DNA of 37,612 nt from Clostridia bacterium (GTDB taxonomy: Bacteria; Bacillota; Clostridia; Christensenellales; Borkfalkiaceae): positions 1 through 37,612 of the forward strand of contig JAGAJI010000007.1 of NCBI GenBank assembly GCA_017626135.1. The letters are read 5' to 3'. Shown here piece by piece: positions 25,771 to 33,978 of the stretch. Each line of letters opens with the position of its first letter. Position 1 is the stretch's first letter. The notes beneath the pieces are model-generated. The model did not search any database. It saw nothing but the letters and a program-made list of their open reading frames with translations, and had not been told where the DNA came from. Position numbers and translations under genes: made by a program.

Positions 25771-26802
25771 TTATTTGTCGTCGTCCTCGCCCAAGCTCTT
25801 GCTGAGCTCGTTTTGTTGTTGCACGAAGTGCTCGGTCTCCCCCGAAGGCGCAACCGATTTGATTTCCTTCGCCTGATGCACCACCACCTGCGTGAAGGGA
25901 ATCCCGACGTCGTTGGCGTCGAAGATGAGCTTGATCTGGCGGTTGAGATCCCGTTGGGTCTGGAATTTCTCCTCCTCGCGGCATTGCGCGATCAAACGCA
26001 ACGTGACGCCGCTTGCGCCCAACGCGGCAACTCCTTTATAGAAGGGCCCTTCGACGATGGCGGGGATCTTTTTCTTGATGACGGGCAGGTTTTCCTCGAT
26101 CACCTTCTCCACGCGTTCGAGGGACTCGCCGTACTCCACGTCCACGTCGCAAATGGCGAGGGAGAGCTCGCTCGTCATATTGACGAGGGTGCGGATATCC
26201 GAGTTATTGATCACCTTGATGTCTCCGCCTGCGTCTTCGAGCTTGGTGGTGCGAATACCGATTTCTACGACGGTGCCGCGGAAAGTATCGATCACGACGA
26301 CGTCGCCCACGTCGTACGTCTTTTCAAAGACGATGAACAGTCCTGCAATGATATCTTGCAAGAGGGGCTGGATTGCAAGACCTACGATCAAGGACAAGAT
26401 CCCGATCCCGGCGAGCAACGCGCTCGTGTCCACGCCGAACGCCGACAAAATAAAGAATACGATGACGATGACGGCGATATACTTGATGAAGCTGCAAAGC
26501 AACGAAACGAGGGACAAACCGCGTTTCAGCCACTTAAACGAGAGGGAGAGCGCTTTGCGCACGACGTAGGCGATGCAAGTGATACATACGATATAGGAAA
26601 TGGAACGCAACCAGGGGTTGAAGGTTTCCCGATCGGTGAAGATATCCACGCTCGCGTAGAATTCGCTGTCGGCGAATACGGGGATAAACCGTCCGAAAGC
26701 GACGAGAATCGTCGCCACCAGAGTCAACCCGAAGAGCACGTAGCTAAGTACGCGCATCGTCTTTTCCTGCTGATCGCAGTCTTTCCATGCTGTTTTTTTC
26801 AT
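25771..26802 (-). CDS. Small-conductance mechanosensitive channel, MscS family
   Basis: A 343-residue inner-membrane channel. Transmembrane segments lie near residues 20-42, 65-85 and 105-140, with the pore-lining helix (LLAGIGILSLIVGLAIQPLL) and the beta-domain signature FEKTYDVGDVVVIDTFRGTV, then the alpha/beta C-terminal region. It protects the cell from osmotic downshift. The ORF extends upstream, but AAAGGAGG is 7 nt before the ATG at 26802. It lies 22 bp after the surface protein gene at 26825, so both are probably cotranscribed from the promoter near 28060. Confidence 0.92.
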   Translation of the reverse strand: MKKTAWKDCDQQEKTMRVLSYVLFGLTLVATILVAFGRFIPVFADSEFYASVDIFTDRETFNPWLRSISYIVCITCIAYVVRKALSLSFKWLKRGLSLVSLLCSFIKYIAVIVIVFFILSAFGVDTSALLAGIGILSLIVGLAIQPLLQDIIAGLFIVFEKTYDVGDVVVIDTFRGTVVEIGIRTTKLEDAGGDIKVINNSDIRTLVNMTSELSLAICDVDVEYGESLERVEKVIEENLPVIKKKIPAIVEGPFYKGVAALGASGVTLRLIAQCREEEKFQTQRDLNRQIKLIFDANDVGIPFTQVVVHQAKEIKSVAPSGETEHFVQQQNELSKSLGEDDDK

Positions 26803-26824
26803 AAAAGTCCTCCTTTGTGAACCG

Positions 26825-28003
26825 TTATATTTGAATTTCACCTATCCAGATTTGTGCGCTGAACTGAACGTTTTCAAAGACGTAATTTACGCTGAGATAA
26901 ATTCTGGCGGCAACGCCCGATTGTAAGCTGCTGAAAGTCAGGCAGAGGAGTCCGTCTTTCACGGTGGGATAGCAACTGGAGGAAGACGAGCCCTGATCCA
27001 TATAGACGTAAAATTCTTGATTCTGATAAGGCGTAAGGTCACCCGTAGTAGGTTGCAAGATAATCGTGCCTGCGTTAACGTCCACCGTCGCATCGAACGC
27101 GAAGGGGGTCATCGTGCCCGCGGTGATCGTCTTCTCGTAGAAATTCTCCACGCCATCCACGTAATAGATGAACCGCAAGACGTATTCGCCCTCGGGTATG
27201 CCGGCTTGGAACAAATAGTAACGCACGGATAACGTTTCATCGTATCCCGAACTGCTGTCCGCCGAATCGCTTGAACCGCCCCCGCTGCCGTCGCTGCTTG
27301 TGAAAGAGGTTCCGATCGCAGACGTCTCATTGCCCTGCGTATCGTACAGCGTCATGATACAATCCCCGCTCGTGGGAAGGGATTCGTGCAAAACGAGTTC
27401 CGACACGGTAGAATCCTTCGTTTCGACGATCTGCACGAAGGGGTCGGTCGTGAAGACGTAGCTGAAAAGCTCTTCCGCCTGTTCGCTTTGCAAACGGAGC
27501 GTGTATTCCGTTTCAGGGTGGAGGTTCTCAAAGTGGAGTTGTCCGTTTTCGGGGAAGAGAATGCTTTCGAGAATGGTGCCGTCCGCCGTTGTCAGCAGGG
27601 CGGTCAAAGCCCCCTCGACGTTTTCCGCTTTCAACGCGCATTCGTAGGCGTCCAAGCCGACGACGCTCTCCTCCATCGTGAACGTGGGTTCGGGTAAGGG
27701 AGCGGGCTCGGGCGTAGGGGTAAGAGCAGGCAAGATGGGAAGTACCACCGTCACGGTGGCTGCCACGGCGGCGACGGTCGTCGCGTGTTGCGTCAGCAGC
27801 TTGACCGTTTGGGTCTGGTCTTGTTTCTTTTTATCGGAGAGAGTTTGATCCTTAGGTTTTGGCAGCTCGTCTACGGGCACGTTCTCGGAATTCGTATACG
27901 TTTCCCGACTGCGGTGCTGTTCGTCGTATCGGAAATGCTCCGAAGTCCGTTGAAACTCGTCCAAGAACGTATGAGGTCCCTTTTCCGACGTGGGTATTTT
28001 CAT
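26825..28003 (-). CDS. Single-pass membrane protein with FnIII-like outer region
   Basis: A 392-residue protein of unknown function. The N-terminal 70 residues are hydrophilic and charged (cytoplasmic). A Val/Ala-rich membrane helix spans about 73-93 (TTVAAVAATVTVVLPILPAL), then a Pro linker (PTPEPAPLPEPT). Several beta-sandwich segments follow, one with FnIII-like LHPETEYTLRLQS near 165-180. A Ser/Gly linker (about 235-255) divides two folded parts. No enzyme motifs are seen. GGAGG is 7 nt before the ATG. It is cotranscribed with mscS, so a role at the cell envelope is reasonable. Confidence 0.8.
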   Translation of the reverse strand: MKIPTSEKGPHTFLDEFQRTSEHFRYDEQHRSRETYTNSENVPVDELPKPKDQTLSDKKKQDQTQTVKLLTQHATTVAAVAATVTVVLPILPALTPTPEPAPLPEPTFTMEESVVGLDAYECALKAENVEGALTALLTTADGTILESILFPENGQLHFENLHPETEYTLRLQSEQAEELFSYVFTTDPFVQIVETKDSTVSELVLHESLPTSGDCIMTLYDTQGNETSAIGTSFTSSDGSGGGSSDSADSSSGYDETLSVRYYLFQAGIPEGEYVLRFIYYVDGVENFYEKTITAGTMTPFAFDATVDVNAGTIILQPTTGDLTPYQNQEFYVYMDQGSSSSSCYPTVKDGLLCLTFSSLQSGVAARIYLSVNYVFENVQFSAQIWIGEIQI

Positions 28004-28057
28004 CTTGCTCCCTCCTTTGTGATCGTATTTCTCCGAGAATTCCCCACAGATAAATTC

Positions 28058-28086
28058 ATTATAATAAATTTTTCCGTATTTGTCAA
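28058..28086 (-). promoter_or_regulatory. Promoter of the FnIII-protein/mscS operon
   Basis: On the minus strand TTGACA (28086-28081), 17 bp, TATAAT (28063-28058): a perfect match. Confidence 0.9.
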
Positions 28087-28163
28087 GAATTTCATGGATA
28101 AATAATAGGAAGCGAAAAAAAAATCTTCGGCGAAATATTTGTAAAAAAAAGAGAAAAAAATTT

Positions 28164-28188
28164 TTTCAACGCGTACATGGTATGCCCG
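28164..28188 (+). repeat. Dispersed repeat copy, GCATACCATGT type
   Basis: The complement of the copy at 35142-35166 with 24 of 25 bases identical. It lies between the divergent promoters of the 28003 and 28280 genes. Confidence 0.9.
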
Positions 28189-28215
28189 TTTGATTTTGGA
28201 GTGATTATTTTTTGC

Positions 28216-28244
28216 TTGACATTTGCGTAAAAAAGTGATAAGAT
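28216..28244 (+). promoter_or_regulatory. Promoter of the 28280 gene
   Basis: TTGACA (28216-28221), 17 bp, TAAGAT (28239-28244). Confidence 0.85.
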
Positions 28245-28279
28245 AAAAAATACAGAAACCAAGGAAAAGGTGAAACCTT

Positions 28280-29308
28280 ATGAAAAAACTTTTGAAAGCA
28301 ATTATGAAAATCGTCATAGGGCTCGTATGTTTCGTCCTGCTCGTTTTGGGCACCGTGCACTTCGGCGAACGCATTTGGATGAGCGAGTTTTATTCCAACA
28401 GCGAAAAGACCTTCGCGACCCCCGGCTCCAACGACGGCGCCGTACAGCAGGGCTTCGACTACGTGGAGAAAGACAAAGTCTTCCTCGTGGCGAGCTATAT
28501 GACGGATACGACGGCATCCTCCCGCGTGTACGTGGTGGACGAGGAGGGAAAATCCTTCTACACCGAACTTTTGTATGCGGACGGCAGCAACTACAACGAC
28601 CACACGGGCGGCATCGAATGCGACGGGGAATACGTGTATATCACCTATACGTCGGAAAAATACCCCAGCGGGCTTGCGGTATTCTCGTACGCGGATATTC
28701 TTTCGGGCAAGAGCGCAAAAATGCTCGGGCTGATCAACACCTACAACGACCCCGCTCATTGTTATATTCAGGGCGGCTATATGTACGCAGGTTCCTTCTA
28801 TATCGCCGAAAACTATGAAACGCCTGCGCACGAGCGCATCGAAACGCCGAGCGGCGACAAAAACACTTCCCTCATCACCGTGTTCAAGATGGACGAAAGC
28901 AGCGAATTCGGCGTCAACCCCACGCCCGTGGCGGTGATTTCCACCCCCGATTGCGTGCAGGGTATGTGCTTTACGGACGACAATAAGATCGTGCTTTCGA
29001 CCTCCTACGGACTTTCCGCGTCCCATCTTTTGGTGTACGATCTGGACAAGGTAGTCCCCCAAACGGGCTATACCTTCGCAGGTACGACGAACAAAGGGGA
29101 AGAATTCAGCTTTGAAAATCTTTCCGTTTCGTATCTGGATAGCGCAAGCTTGGTAGACACCATTCAAGCGCCTCCCATGGCAGAAGAGCTCGTTTACCTC
29201 GACGGCAAGATTTATATCATGAACGAATCGGCTTGCAATAAGTATATCTTCGGGAAATTCACGTCCGGCTATCACGTATACGCTTACAAATACGCAGAGA
29301 GCAAATAA
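28280..29308 (+). CDS. Membrane-anchored extracellular protein, probable beta-propeller
   Basis: A 342-residue protein of unknown function. A short basic N-terminus and a hydrophobic helix (about 9-27; IVIGLVCFVLLVLGTVHF) act as uncleaved anchor or signal. The rest reads as repeated beta strands: KVFLVASYM, GEYVYITYT, GGYMYAGSFY, NKIVLSTSYG and GKIYIMNES recur about every 45-60 residues, as in propellers. AAGGTG lies 7 nt before the ATG. It has its own promoter and terminator, so it is monocistronic. No catalytic motif is seen. Confidence 0.8.
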   Translation: MKKLLKAIMKIVIGLVCFVLLVLGTVHFGERIWMSEFYSNSEKTFATPGSNDGAVQQGFDYVEKDKVFLVASYMTDTTASSRVYVVDEEGKSFYTELLYADGSNYNDHTGGIECDGEYVYITYTSEKYPSGLAVFSYADILSGKSAKMLGLINTYNDPAHCYIQGGYMYAGSFYIAENYETPAHERIETPSGDKNTSLITVFKMDESSEFGVNPTPVAVISTPDCVQGMCFTDDNKIVLSTSYGLSASHLLVYDLDKVVPQTGYTFAGTTNKGEEFSFENLSVSYLDSASLVDTIQAPPMAEELVYLDGKIYIMNESACNKYIFGKFTSGYHVYAYKYAESK

Positions 29309-29362
29309 TTCGACTAAAATCAACCGTTCTCTGTGACACAGCTTAATGAAAAGAGCATAGTA

Positions 29363-29398
29363 AAAACGCCTTGCGAACCGTTCGCAAGGCGTTTTCCT
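29363..29398. terminator. Bidirectional terminator
   Basis: 15-bp arms (29363-29377 and 29381-29395) with a 3-nt loop; T-rich on both exits. It serves the convergent 28280 and 29406 genes. Confidence 0.9.
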
Positions 29399-29405
29399 TT
29401 GTAGG

Positions 29406-29609
29406 TTATTCGATATCCAGCTCGGGGGGAACGTCTATTTCGTCGGAGACGTATTTGCCGTTTTTCTTGCGTTGGCGCACGCACTCCGACAGTAGATATT
29501 CGATTTGACCGTTTACCGAACGAAAGTCGTCCTCCGCCCACGCCGCAATCGCATTATACAGTTTTTTAGATAAGCGTAAGGGAATTTGTTTCTTTTCGTT
29601 TTCGTCCAT
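29406..29609 (-). CDS. Small ribbon-helix-helix-type (Arc-like) protein
   Basis: A 67-residue protein. KKQIPLRLSKKLYNAIAAWA followed by EDDFRSVNGQIEYLLSECVR is the ribbon-helix-helix layout (beta strand, then two helices) of Arc-type DNA-binding proteins. An acidic tail (DEIDVPPELDIE) follows. It lies 60 bp after the SPFH gene on the same strand, and I know this pair from other Clostridia, so it may regulate or bind that protein. The ribosome site is weak (AGGT). Confidence 0.78.
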   Translation of the reverse strand: MDENEKKQIPLRLSKKLYNAIAAWAEDDFRSVNGQIEYLLSECVRQRKKNGKYVSDEIDVPPELDIE

Positions 29610-29669
29610 GATCTCGTACCTGCCTGGGTGGTTTTTTGTTTTTTAGTAGATGGATTGTGCGGTATTGCC

Positions 29670-30722
29670 TTAATATAAACTGCTCGTATTGACGACGGGT
29701 TGTGCGTCGTGATTGCCGCAGAGAACGACCAGAAGGTTGGAGACCATCGCCGCCTTTCTCTCTTCGTCCAGATTGACCATGCCGCCTTCGTTCAAGCGTT
29801 CGAGCGCCATTTCCACCATGCCTACGGCGCCGTCGACGATCATCTTTCTCGCGTCGATGATGGCGGACGCCTGCTGACGTTGGAGCATGACCGCTGCGAT
29901 CTCAGGTGCGTACGCAAGGTAGGTGATGCGCGCCTCGACGATTTCAATGCCGGCTTCGTCCACGCGCGATTGAATTTCGTCGCGGATACGGGATGCGACC
30001 ACTTCGCTCGAACCTCTCAAACTTCCTTCGTCCGCGATCCCGTCGCCCGTCGTGTCGACACCGGGTGCCACGTCGTAGGGGTACAGGCGTACGATATTTC
30101 TGAGCGCGCTGTCGCATTGTAAGGAAAGATATTCCTTATAGTTATCGACGTTGAACGCCGCTTTCGCCGTGTCGACCACTCTCCAAGTCACCGCGATCCC
30201 GATCTCCACGGGGTTGCCGAGGCAATCGTTGATCTTCTGACGGTTGTTGTTCAACGTCATGATTTTCAGGGAAATTTTCTTGTCGGGCAATACCATGGCT
30301 GCGTTCACCGCGCCTTCCAAGGAAATGGCAGTCGGGGCTTTCACGTCGCCGCTTTGGTTGAGTTTGGTCGTCGCCGCAGGGTTCACCGCAGCACAGAAAG
30401 GATTGATGGCGTAAAAACCTTCCCCCTTCAAAGTACCGATGTATTTGCCGAACAAGGTCAGAACGAGCGCTTCCTGGGGCTTGAGAACGCGGAGCCCGAC
30501 AAGGGGAATCCAAGCCACGCACAAGACGATCAACGAAGGAATAAAGAGGGCGAGCCCGGCGGTTTCCGAAGCCTTGTCGACCGTAGAAATGAGGTCGTTC
30601 GACGCGTTTTCCATCATTACAATGCCGTTGATCATGCCGACGAGAGCGAGGATCAAAACGAGAATACAGCCGAGCAGTACCGCCATGCCGTGTTGTTTGT
30701 TGGTTAAAATTTTTTCTTGCAT
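29670..30722 (-). CDS. SPFH/Band 7 domain membrane protein
   Basis: A 350-residue protein related to stomatin/flotillin. Two hydrophobic segments near the N-terminus (about 12-33 and 55-77) anchor it. The SPFH domain follows (ALVLTLFGKYIGTLKGEGFY, VTWRVVDTAKAAFNV, ALRNIVRLYPYD) and a helical region (SRVDEAGIEIVEARITYLAY, LQRQQASAIIDARK) ends at SSLY. Such proteins organise membrane microdomains. The ORF runs further upstream, but GGAGG is 8 nt before the ATG at 30722. It is cotranscribed with the RHH gene. Confidence 0.9.
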   Translation of the reverse strand: MQEKILTNKQHGMAVLLGCILVLILALVGMINGIVMMENASNDLISTVDKASETAGLALFIPSLIVLCVAWIPLVGLRVLKPQEALVLTLFGKYIGTLKGEGFYAINPFCAAVNPAATTKLNQSGDVKAPTAISLEGAVNAAMVLPDKKISLKIMTLNNNRQKINDCLGNPVEIGIAVTWRVVDTAKAAFNVDNYKEYLSLQCDSALRNIVRLYPYDVAPGVDTTGDGIADEGSLRGSSEVVASRIRDEIQSRVDEAGIEIVEARITYLAYAPEIAAVMLQRQQASAIIDARKMIVDGAVGMVEMALERLNEGGMVNLDEERKAAMVSNLLVVLCGNHDAQPVVNTSSLY

Positions 30723-30756
30723 ACTATGTACCTCCAAATATGCTTTTGATATATAA

Positions 30757-30785
30757 ATGATATCACATTGTTGGAGGTTTGTCAA
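30757..30785 (-). promoter_or_regulatory. SPFH gene promoter
   Basis: On the minus strand TTGACA (30785-30780), 17 bp, TATCAT (30762-30757). Confidence 0.88.
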
Positions 30786-30827
30786 GGTTTTTTACAAAAT
30801 TTTTTGGAATTTTTTTTAAATAATTCG

Positions 30828-32726
30828 TTAAATGAGGGTTTCGTATTCGGCGTAGAGATCGTCGAGGGTACGTTTGATTTCCTCGATTCGGTTGCAAATT
30901 TCCGTAAGGAGAGCGAAATCGGCGGTGACCGCAGGGTCGGACAACCGTTCGTTCAGGCGCAGATCTTCCTCTTCGAGGGTGGCAATTTCTTCCTCTATTT
31001 TCTTAATACGCGTGCGCCTGCGTGCGTCGGCAGCGCGCTCTTCCTTGCTCCGATAATATCCTTCCGCTTTGTCGGGTTTTGTCGAAAGGGTGGGGGCAGG
31101 TATTTGATTACCGCTCTTTTCCTGCGATTTTGCAAGCTGTTTTTGCGCCGTGTATTCGTCGTAGTTGCCCGTGAAAGAATGGACGTTTCCGTCTTCGAGT
31201 TCCAAGATTTTTCCTGCCAAAGCACGAATGAAGTATCGGTCGTGCGACACGAACAGAATGGTGCCGTCAAACTCCTTCAAGGCGGCTTCGAGACTCTCTC
31301 TTGCGGCGAGATCGAGGTGGTTGGTCGGTTCGTCCAAGATAAGGAAGTTCCCGTTTTCGCATTCGAATACGGCAAGGGCGAGCTTTGCCCGTTCCCCGCC
31401 CGAAAGCATACGCACCTTTTTGTCCATATCCTCGGCGACGAGTCCCGCCTGCGCCAAAATATTCCGCACCTTTGTCTGATCCCACGTCACGTGTCTGCCC
31501 CAAAGTTCGCCAAGCACCGTCTCGTTTAAGTCGAGGTTGGCGTTCTCCTGATCGTAGCAGGCGATTTTGACGAACCTGCCCAAATGTACGGCGGGGTTTT
31601 TGCCTTGGACGAGCTCTTTGACGAGGGTGGATTTTCCCGTGCCGTTGTCGCCGACGACGGCGCATTTTTCGCCGCGTGTCAAGGAAAAGCTCGCCTTTTC
31701 CAAAAGCACCTTTTCGCCTGCGCACAGCCGCAGATCGTTGACTTCCAACACCCGTTCGTAGGGTTTTTCCGCATAGGTGAAACGGAATCTGGGCGGCGGG
31801 GGAGGAAGTTGGGGCTTTTCGATAAGCTCCATTTTTTCCAAGGCAAGTCTGCGCGATTGCGCCATTTTCGTCGTGGAGGCGCGGACTAAATTCCTGTCCA
31901 CGTACTCCTGCATATGCGCGCGCTCTTCCTGTTGCTTTTCGTATTCTTTCAAAAGCCGCGCCACCTTCTCCGCTTTGAGTACCTTATATTTGGTGTAATT
32001 GCCCTTGAAGGTGGAGAGTTTTTTGCGCTCGATTTCGTAGATGCTCGTGACGAGCTTGTCCAAAAAGTACCGATCGTGAGAGACGGTAAGAATGGCGCCC
32101 TTGTAAGCGGAGAGATAATCTTCCAACCAAAACAGCGTCTTCATATCGAGGTGGTTGGTGGGCTCGTCGAGAATGAGGAGCTCGGGGTCTTCGAGGAGAA
32201 GACGGCAGAGCTTGAGACGGGTTTTCTCGCCTCCCGACATGGTGTGAATGGGCTGATCGTATACGTTTTCAAAGCCCATGCCGTTGAGCACGGTGCGGAT
32301 GCGGACTTCGTAATTGTAGCTGTCGCGCGCGGCGATCTGCTTGTTGAGGGATTCGTAGCGTGCGGAGAGCACGCGGTATTCGTCCGAGTCCTCGTGGGTC
32401 TTGGAGATCTTTTGCTCCGTTTCCCGAAGCGCCTCGATGGCGCGGATATCGGGGGCGAAAATTTCGCGCATTTCCTCAAAGACGGTGTTGTAGGAATCGT
32501 AACCGCCGTTCTGCGCAAGATAGCCGATACGAATGCCGCTTTTGCGGAAAAGGGTGCCGCTCTCCGGTTCCAACTCCCCCAAAATCAAACGGATGAGGGT
32601 GGTTTTCCCCTCGCCGTTTGCGCCGATGAGTCCGACACGGTCGCCTTCGTTCAAGGAAAAACAGATATTTTCCAAAAGCGAACCGCCGTTGAAGCCGAAT
32701 TGTAAATTGTCCGCGGAAAGTAACAT
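30828..32726 (-). CDS. ABC-F family ATPase
   Basis: A 632-residue cytoplasmic protein with two ABC domains and no membrane part, acting on ribosomes (translation factor or antibiotic protection). Walker A: GANGEGKTTL and GDNGTGKSTL. Signatures: MSGGEKTRLKL and LSGGERAKLAL. Walker B: LLILDEPTNHLD and FLILDEPTNHLD. The inter-domain linker is Lys/Glu-rich and a C-terminal coiled coil follows after about residue 550. GAGGTGACT precedes the ATG at 32726; upstream in-frame codons are not supported. Just before the coiled coil, the segment NQIPAPT is encoded by a dispersed repeat copy (31092-31108). No resistance target can be named. Confidence 0.93.
   Translation of the reverse strand: MLLSADNLQFGFNGGSLLENICFSLNEGDRVGLIGANGEGKTTLIRLILGELEPESGTLFRKSGIRIGYLAQNGGYDSYNTVFEEMREIFAPDIRAIEALRETEQKISKTHEDSDEYRVLSARYESLNKQIAARDSYNYEVRIRTVLNGMGFENVYDQPIHTMSGGEKTRLKLCRLLLEDPELLILDEPTNHLDMKTLFWLEDYLSAYKGAILTVSHDRYFLDKLVTSIYEIERKKLSTFKGNYTKYKVLKAEKVARLLKEYEKQQEERAHMQEYVDRNLVRASTTKMAQSRRLALEKMELIEKPQLPPPPPRFRFTYAEKPYERVLEVNDLRLCAGEKVLLEKASFSLTRGEKCAVVGDNGTGKSTLVKELVQGKNPAVHLGRFVKIACYDQENANLDLNETVLGELWGRHVTWDQTKVRNILAQAGLVAEDMDKKVRMLSGGERAKLALAVFECENGNFLILDEPTNHLDLAARESLEAALKEFDGTILFVSHDRYFIRALAGKILELEDGNVHSFTGNYDEYTAQKQLAKSQEKSGNQIPAPTLSTKPDKAEGYYRSKEERAADARRRTRIKKIEEEIATLEEEDLRLNERLSDPAVTADFALLTEICNRIEEIKRTLDDLYAEYETLI
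31092..31108 (+). repeat. Dispersed repeat copy inside the ABC-F gene
   Basis: GGGGGCAGGTATTTGAT, identical over 17 bases to part of the copy at 32879-32899. It lies in the variable linker before the coiled coil, in frame. Confidence 0.75.
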
Positions 32727-32769
32727 AGTCACCTCGTATAAAATTTGCGTTTTCACGCAAGGTAGTTGT

Positions 32770-32904
32770 ATGAAAAATCGTAAAAAGCTTTGGGATAAGA
32801 TGAAAAAGGCGGAGACGGAGCTCCTTTCCGCCACGCCTACGCAAGCGGCGAAACTTGTGTCGAAAATCGTCAAATGGAGGGGGCAGGTATTTGATGAACG
32901 ATGA
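32770..32904 (+). CDS. Possible small basic protein (44 residues)
   Basis: AAGGTAG lies about 5 nt before an ATG that opens MKNRKKLWDKMKKAETELLS. The residues form a Lys/Glu helix. Its C-terminus (WRGQVFDER) is encoded by a dispersed repeat copy. It lies divergent from the ABC-F gene and convergent with the radical SAM gene. No homologous family is recognised. Could be chance. Confidence 0.3.
   Translation: MKNRKKLWDKMKKAETELLSATPTQAAKLVSKIVKWRGQVFDER
32879..32899 (+). repeat. Dispersed repeat copy, GGGGGCAGGTATTTGAT type
   Basis: GGGGGCAGGTATTTGATGAA followed by C; 18 of 21 bases match the copy at 33158-33178, and 17 match the one at 31092. Confidence 0.85.
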
Positions 32905-32958
32905 TATCGCGCCGTAAGGATCGCGAAGTTCGTCGCAGTTCAAGCGAGGGAAGGGGGC

Positions 32959-33837
32959 TTAAAAATCCCACGAGGGGATATAGCTTTCGCCACTCGATTT
33001 GCGTTCCTGCAAGTACAGTCTGTCCTCTAAGCCTAATTCCAAAGCTTTTTCCACGACGGCGTCATACTCCCTTGCCGTAATGGGGCGGGAGAGCTCCTGA
33101 TACCCTTCGATGTTTCCGAAAGGCGTGTACTGACTCATCAAACTCAGCCTCGTCGAGGGGGGCAGGTATGCGTTGAACCATTTTATGAGGGCTTTGGAGT
33201 CGCTCGTACACAGGGGCATGACGAGGTGGCGCACGATACAGCCCGAAAGCATTTTGCCCTCGTCCGTCATGCGCAGAGGTTTTGCGTTTGCCATGAACGA
33301 GATCGCTTCGCTCGCGTAGTCGAAATAGTCCTCCTTCCCCAAATAGCGTTTGGAAAGGGCGGGGGAATAGAATTTCATATCGGGCAGATAGATATCCACG
33401 TAGGGGTCGATAAGTCGCAAAGTATCGACTTTTTCATAACTTCCCGTGTTGTACACGACGGGGATTTTGGGCTTATAAATTTCAAACGCCCGTACCAGGT
33501 ACGCAACGAGATGGGACGGCGTCACCAAGGACACGTTTTCCGCGCCCCTGTCTTCGAGTTCTTTGAAGATGTCCGCGAGCTCGTCGGGCGTGATCGCCTT
33601 GCCCCGTTTTGCCCTCGACACTTCGTAATTCTGACAGAACGTGCAACGCAGGTTGCAACCCGCAAAAAAGATCGTGCCGCTCCCTTTTCGGAAGGAGATG
33701 CAGGGCTCTTCGAAAGGGTGGAGATAGTATTTGGCGATTCGAAGTTCCGAGACACCGCATGCCCCCACGCCTTGCAGGCGATTCGCGCCGCATTCCACGG
33801 GACAAAGTTTGCAATTTTCCAAATCGAAAGTACGCAT
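32959..33837 (-). CDS. Radical SAM protein, PflX-like (COG1313)
   Basis: A 292-residue iron-sulfur enzyme. The N-terminal CKLCPVECGANRLQGVGACG is the extra Cys region of PflX-type proteins, and the radical SAM cluster is GCNLRCTFCQNYE (CxxxCxxC). The HPFEEPCISFRKGSGTIFFA and VYNTGSYEK segments also fit. It generates a 5'-deoxyadenosyl radical; the substrate is unknown. The frame is open much further upstream, but the ATG at 33837 fits the family start. A TTGCAA-17-TATAAT promoter ends 9 nt before it, with no ribosome site, so it may be leaderless. It is divergent from metK, which makes its cofactor. The segment NAYLPPS near 222-229 is encoded by a dispersed repeat copy. Confidence 0.88.
   Translation of the reverse strand: MRTFDLENCKLCPVECGANRLQGVGACGVSELRIAKYYLHPFEEPCISFRKGSGTIFFAGCNLRCTFCQNYEVSRAKRGKAITPDELADIFKELEDRGAENVSLVTPSHLVAYLVRAFEIYKPKIPVVYNTGSYEKVDTLRLIDPYVDIYLPDMKFYSPALSKRYLGKEDYFDYASEAISFMANAKPLRMTDEGKMLSGCIVRHLVMPLCTSDSKALIKWFNAYLPPSTRLSLMSQYTPFGNIEGYQELSRPITAREYDAVVEKALELGLEDRLYLQERKSSGESYIPSWDF
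33158..33178 (+). repeat. Dispersed repeat copy inside the radical SAM gene
   Basis: GGGGGCAGGTATGCGTTGAA followed by C, identical over 21 bases to one arm plus centre of the palindrome at 24373-24413. Confidence 0.9.
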
Positions 33838-33846
33838 GATATCATT

Positions 33847-33875
33847 ATTATAGCACGATTTTTGAAAAATTGCAA
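33847..33875 (-). promoter_or_regulatory. Candidate leaderless promoter of the radical SAM gene
   Basis: On the minus strand TTGCAA (33875-33870), 17 bp, TATAAT (33852-33847), then 9 nt to the ATG. Confidence 0.6.
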
Positions 33876-33895
33876 GCAACTTCGCGTAGAATAGG

Positions 33896-33924
33896 TTGAC
33901 AAAGGGACGGGATAAGTGTATAAT
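33896..33924 (+). promoter_or_regulatory. metK promoter
   Basis: TTGACA (33896-33901), 17 bp, TATAAT (33919-33924): a perfect match. The leader is about 48 nt with only a small GGGCG/CGCC hairpin, too short for a SAM riboswitch. Confidence 0.92.
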
Positions 33925-33978
33925 ATTTGAGAATAAAGTAGACGACGGGCGCGTACGCCTGTGCAAAAGAGGATTTTT

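Noticed and set aside
29613..29626. Repeat copy before the RHH gene (GGCAGGTA)
   Set aside because: Only 8 bases match; likely the ribosome-site region.
33925..33978. SAM riboswitch before metK
   Set aside because: The leader is only about 50 nt and has no SAM-box helices.
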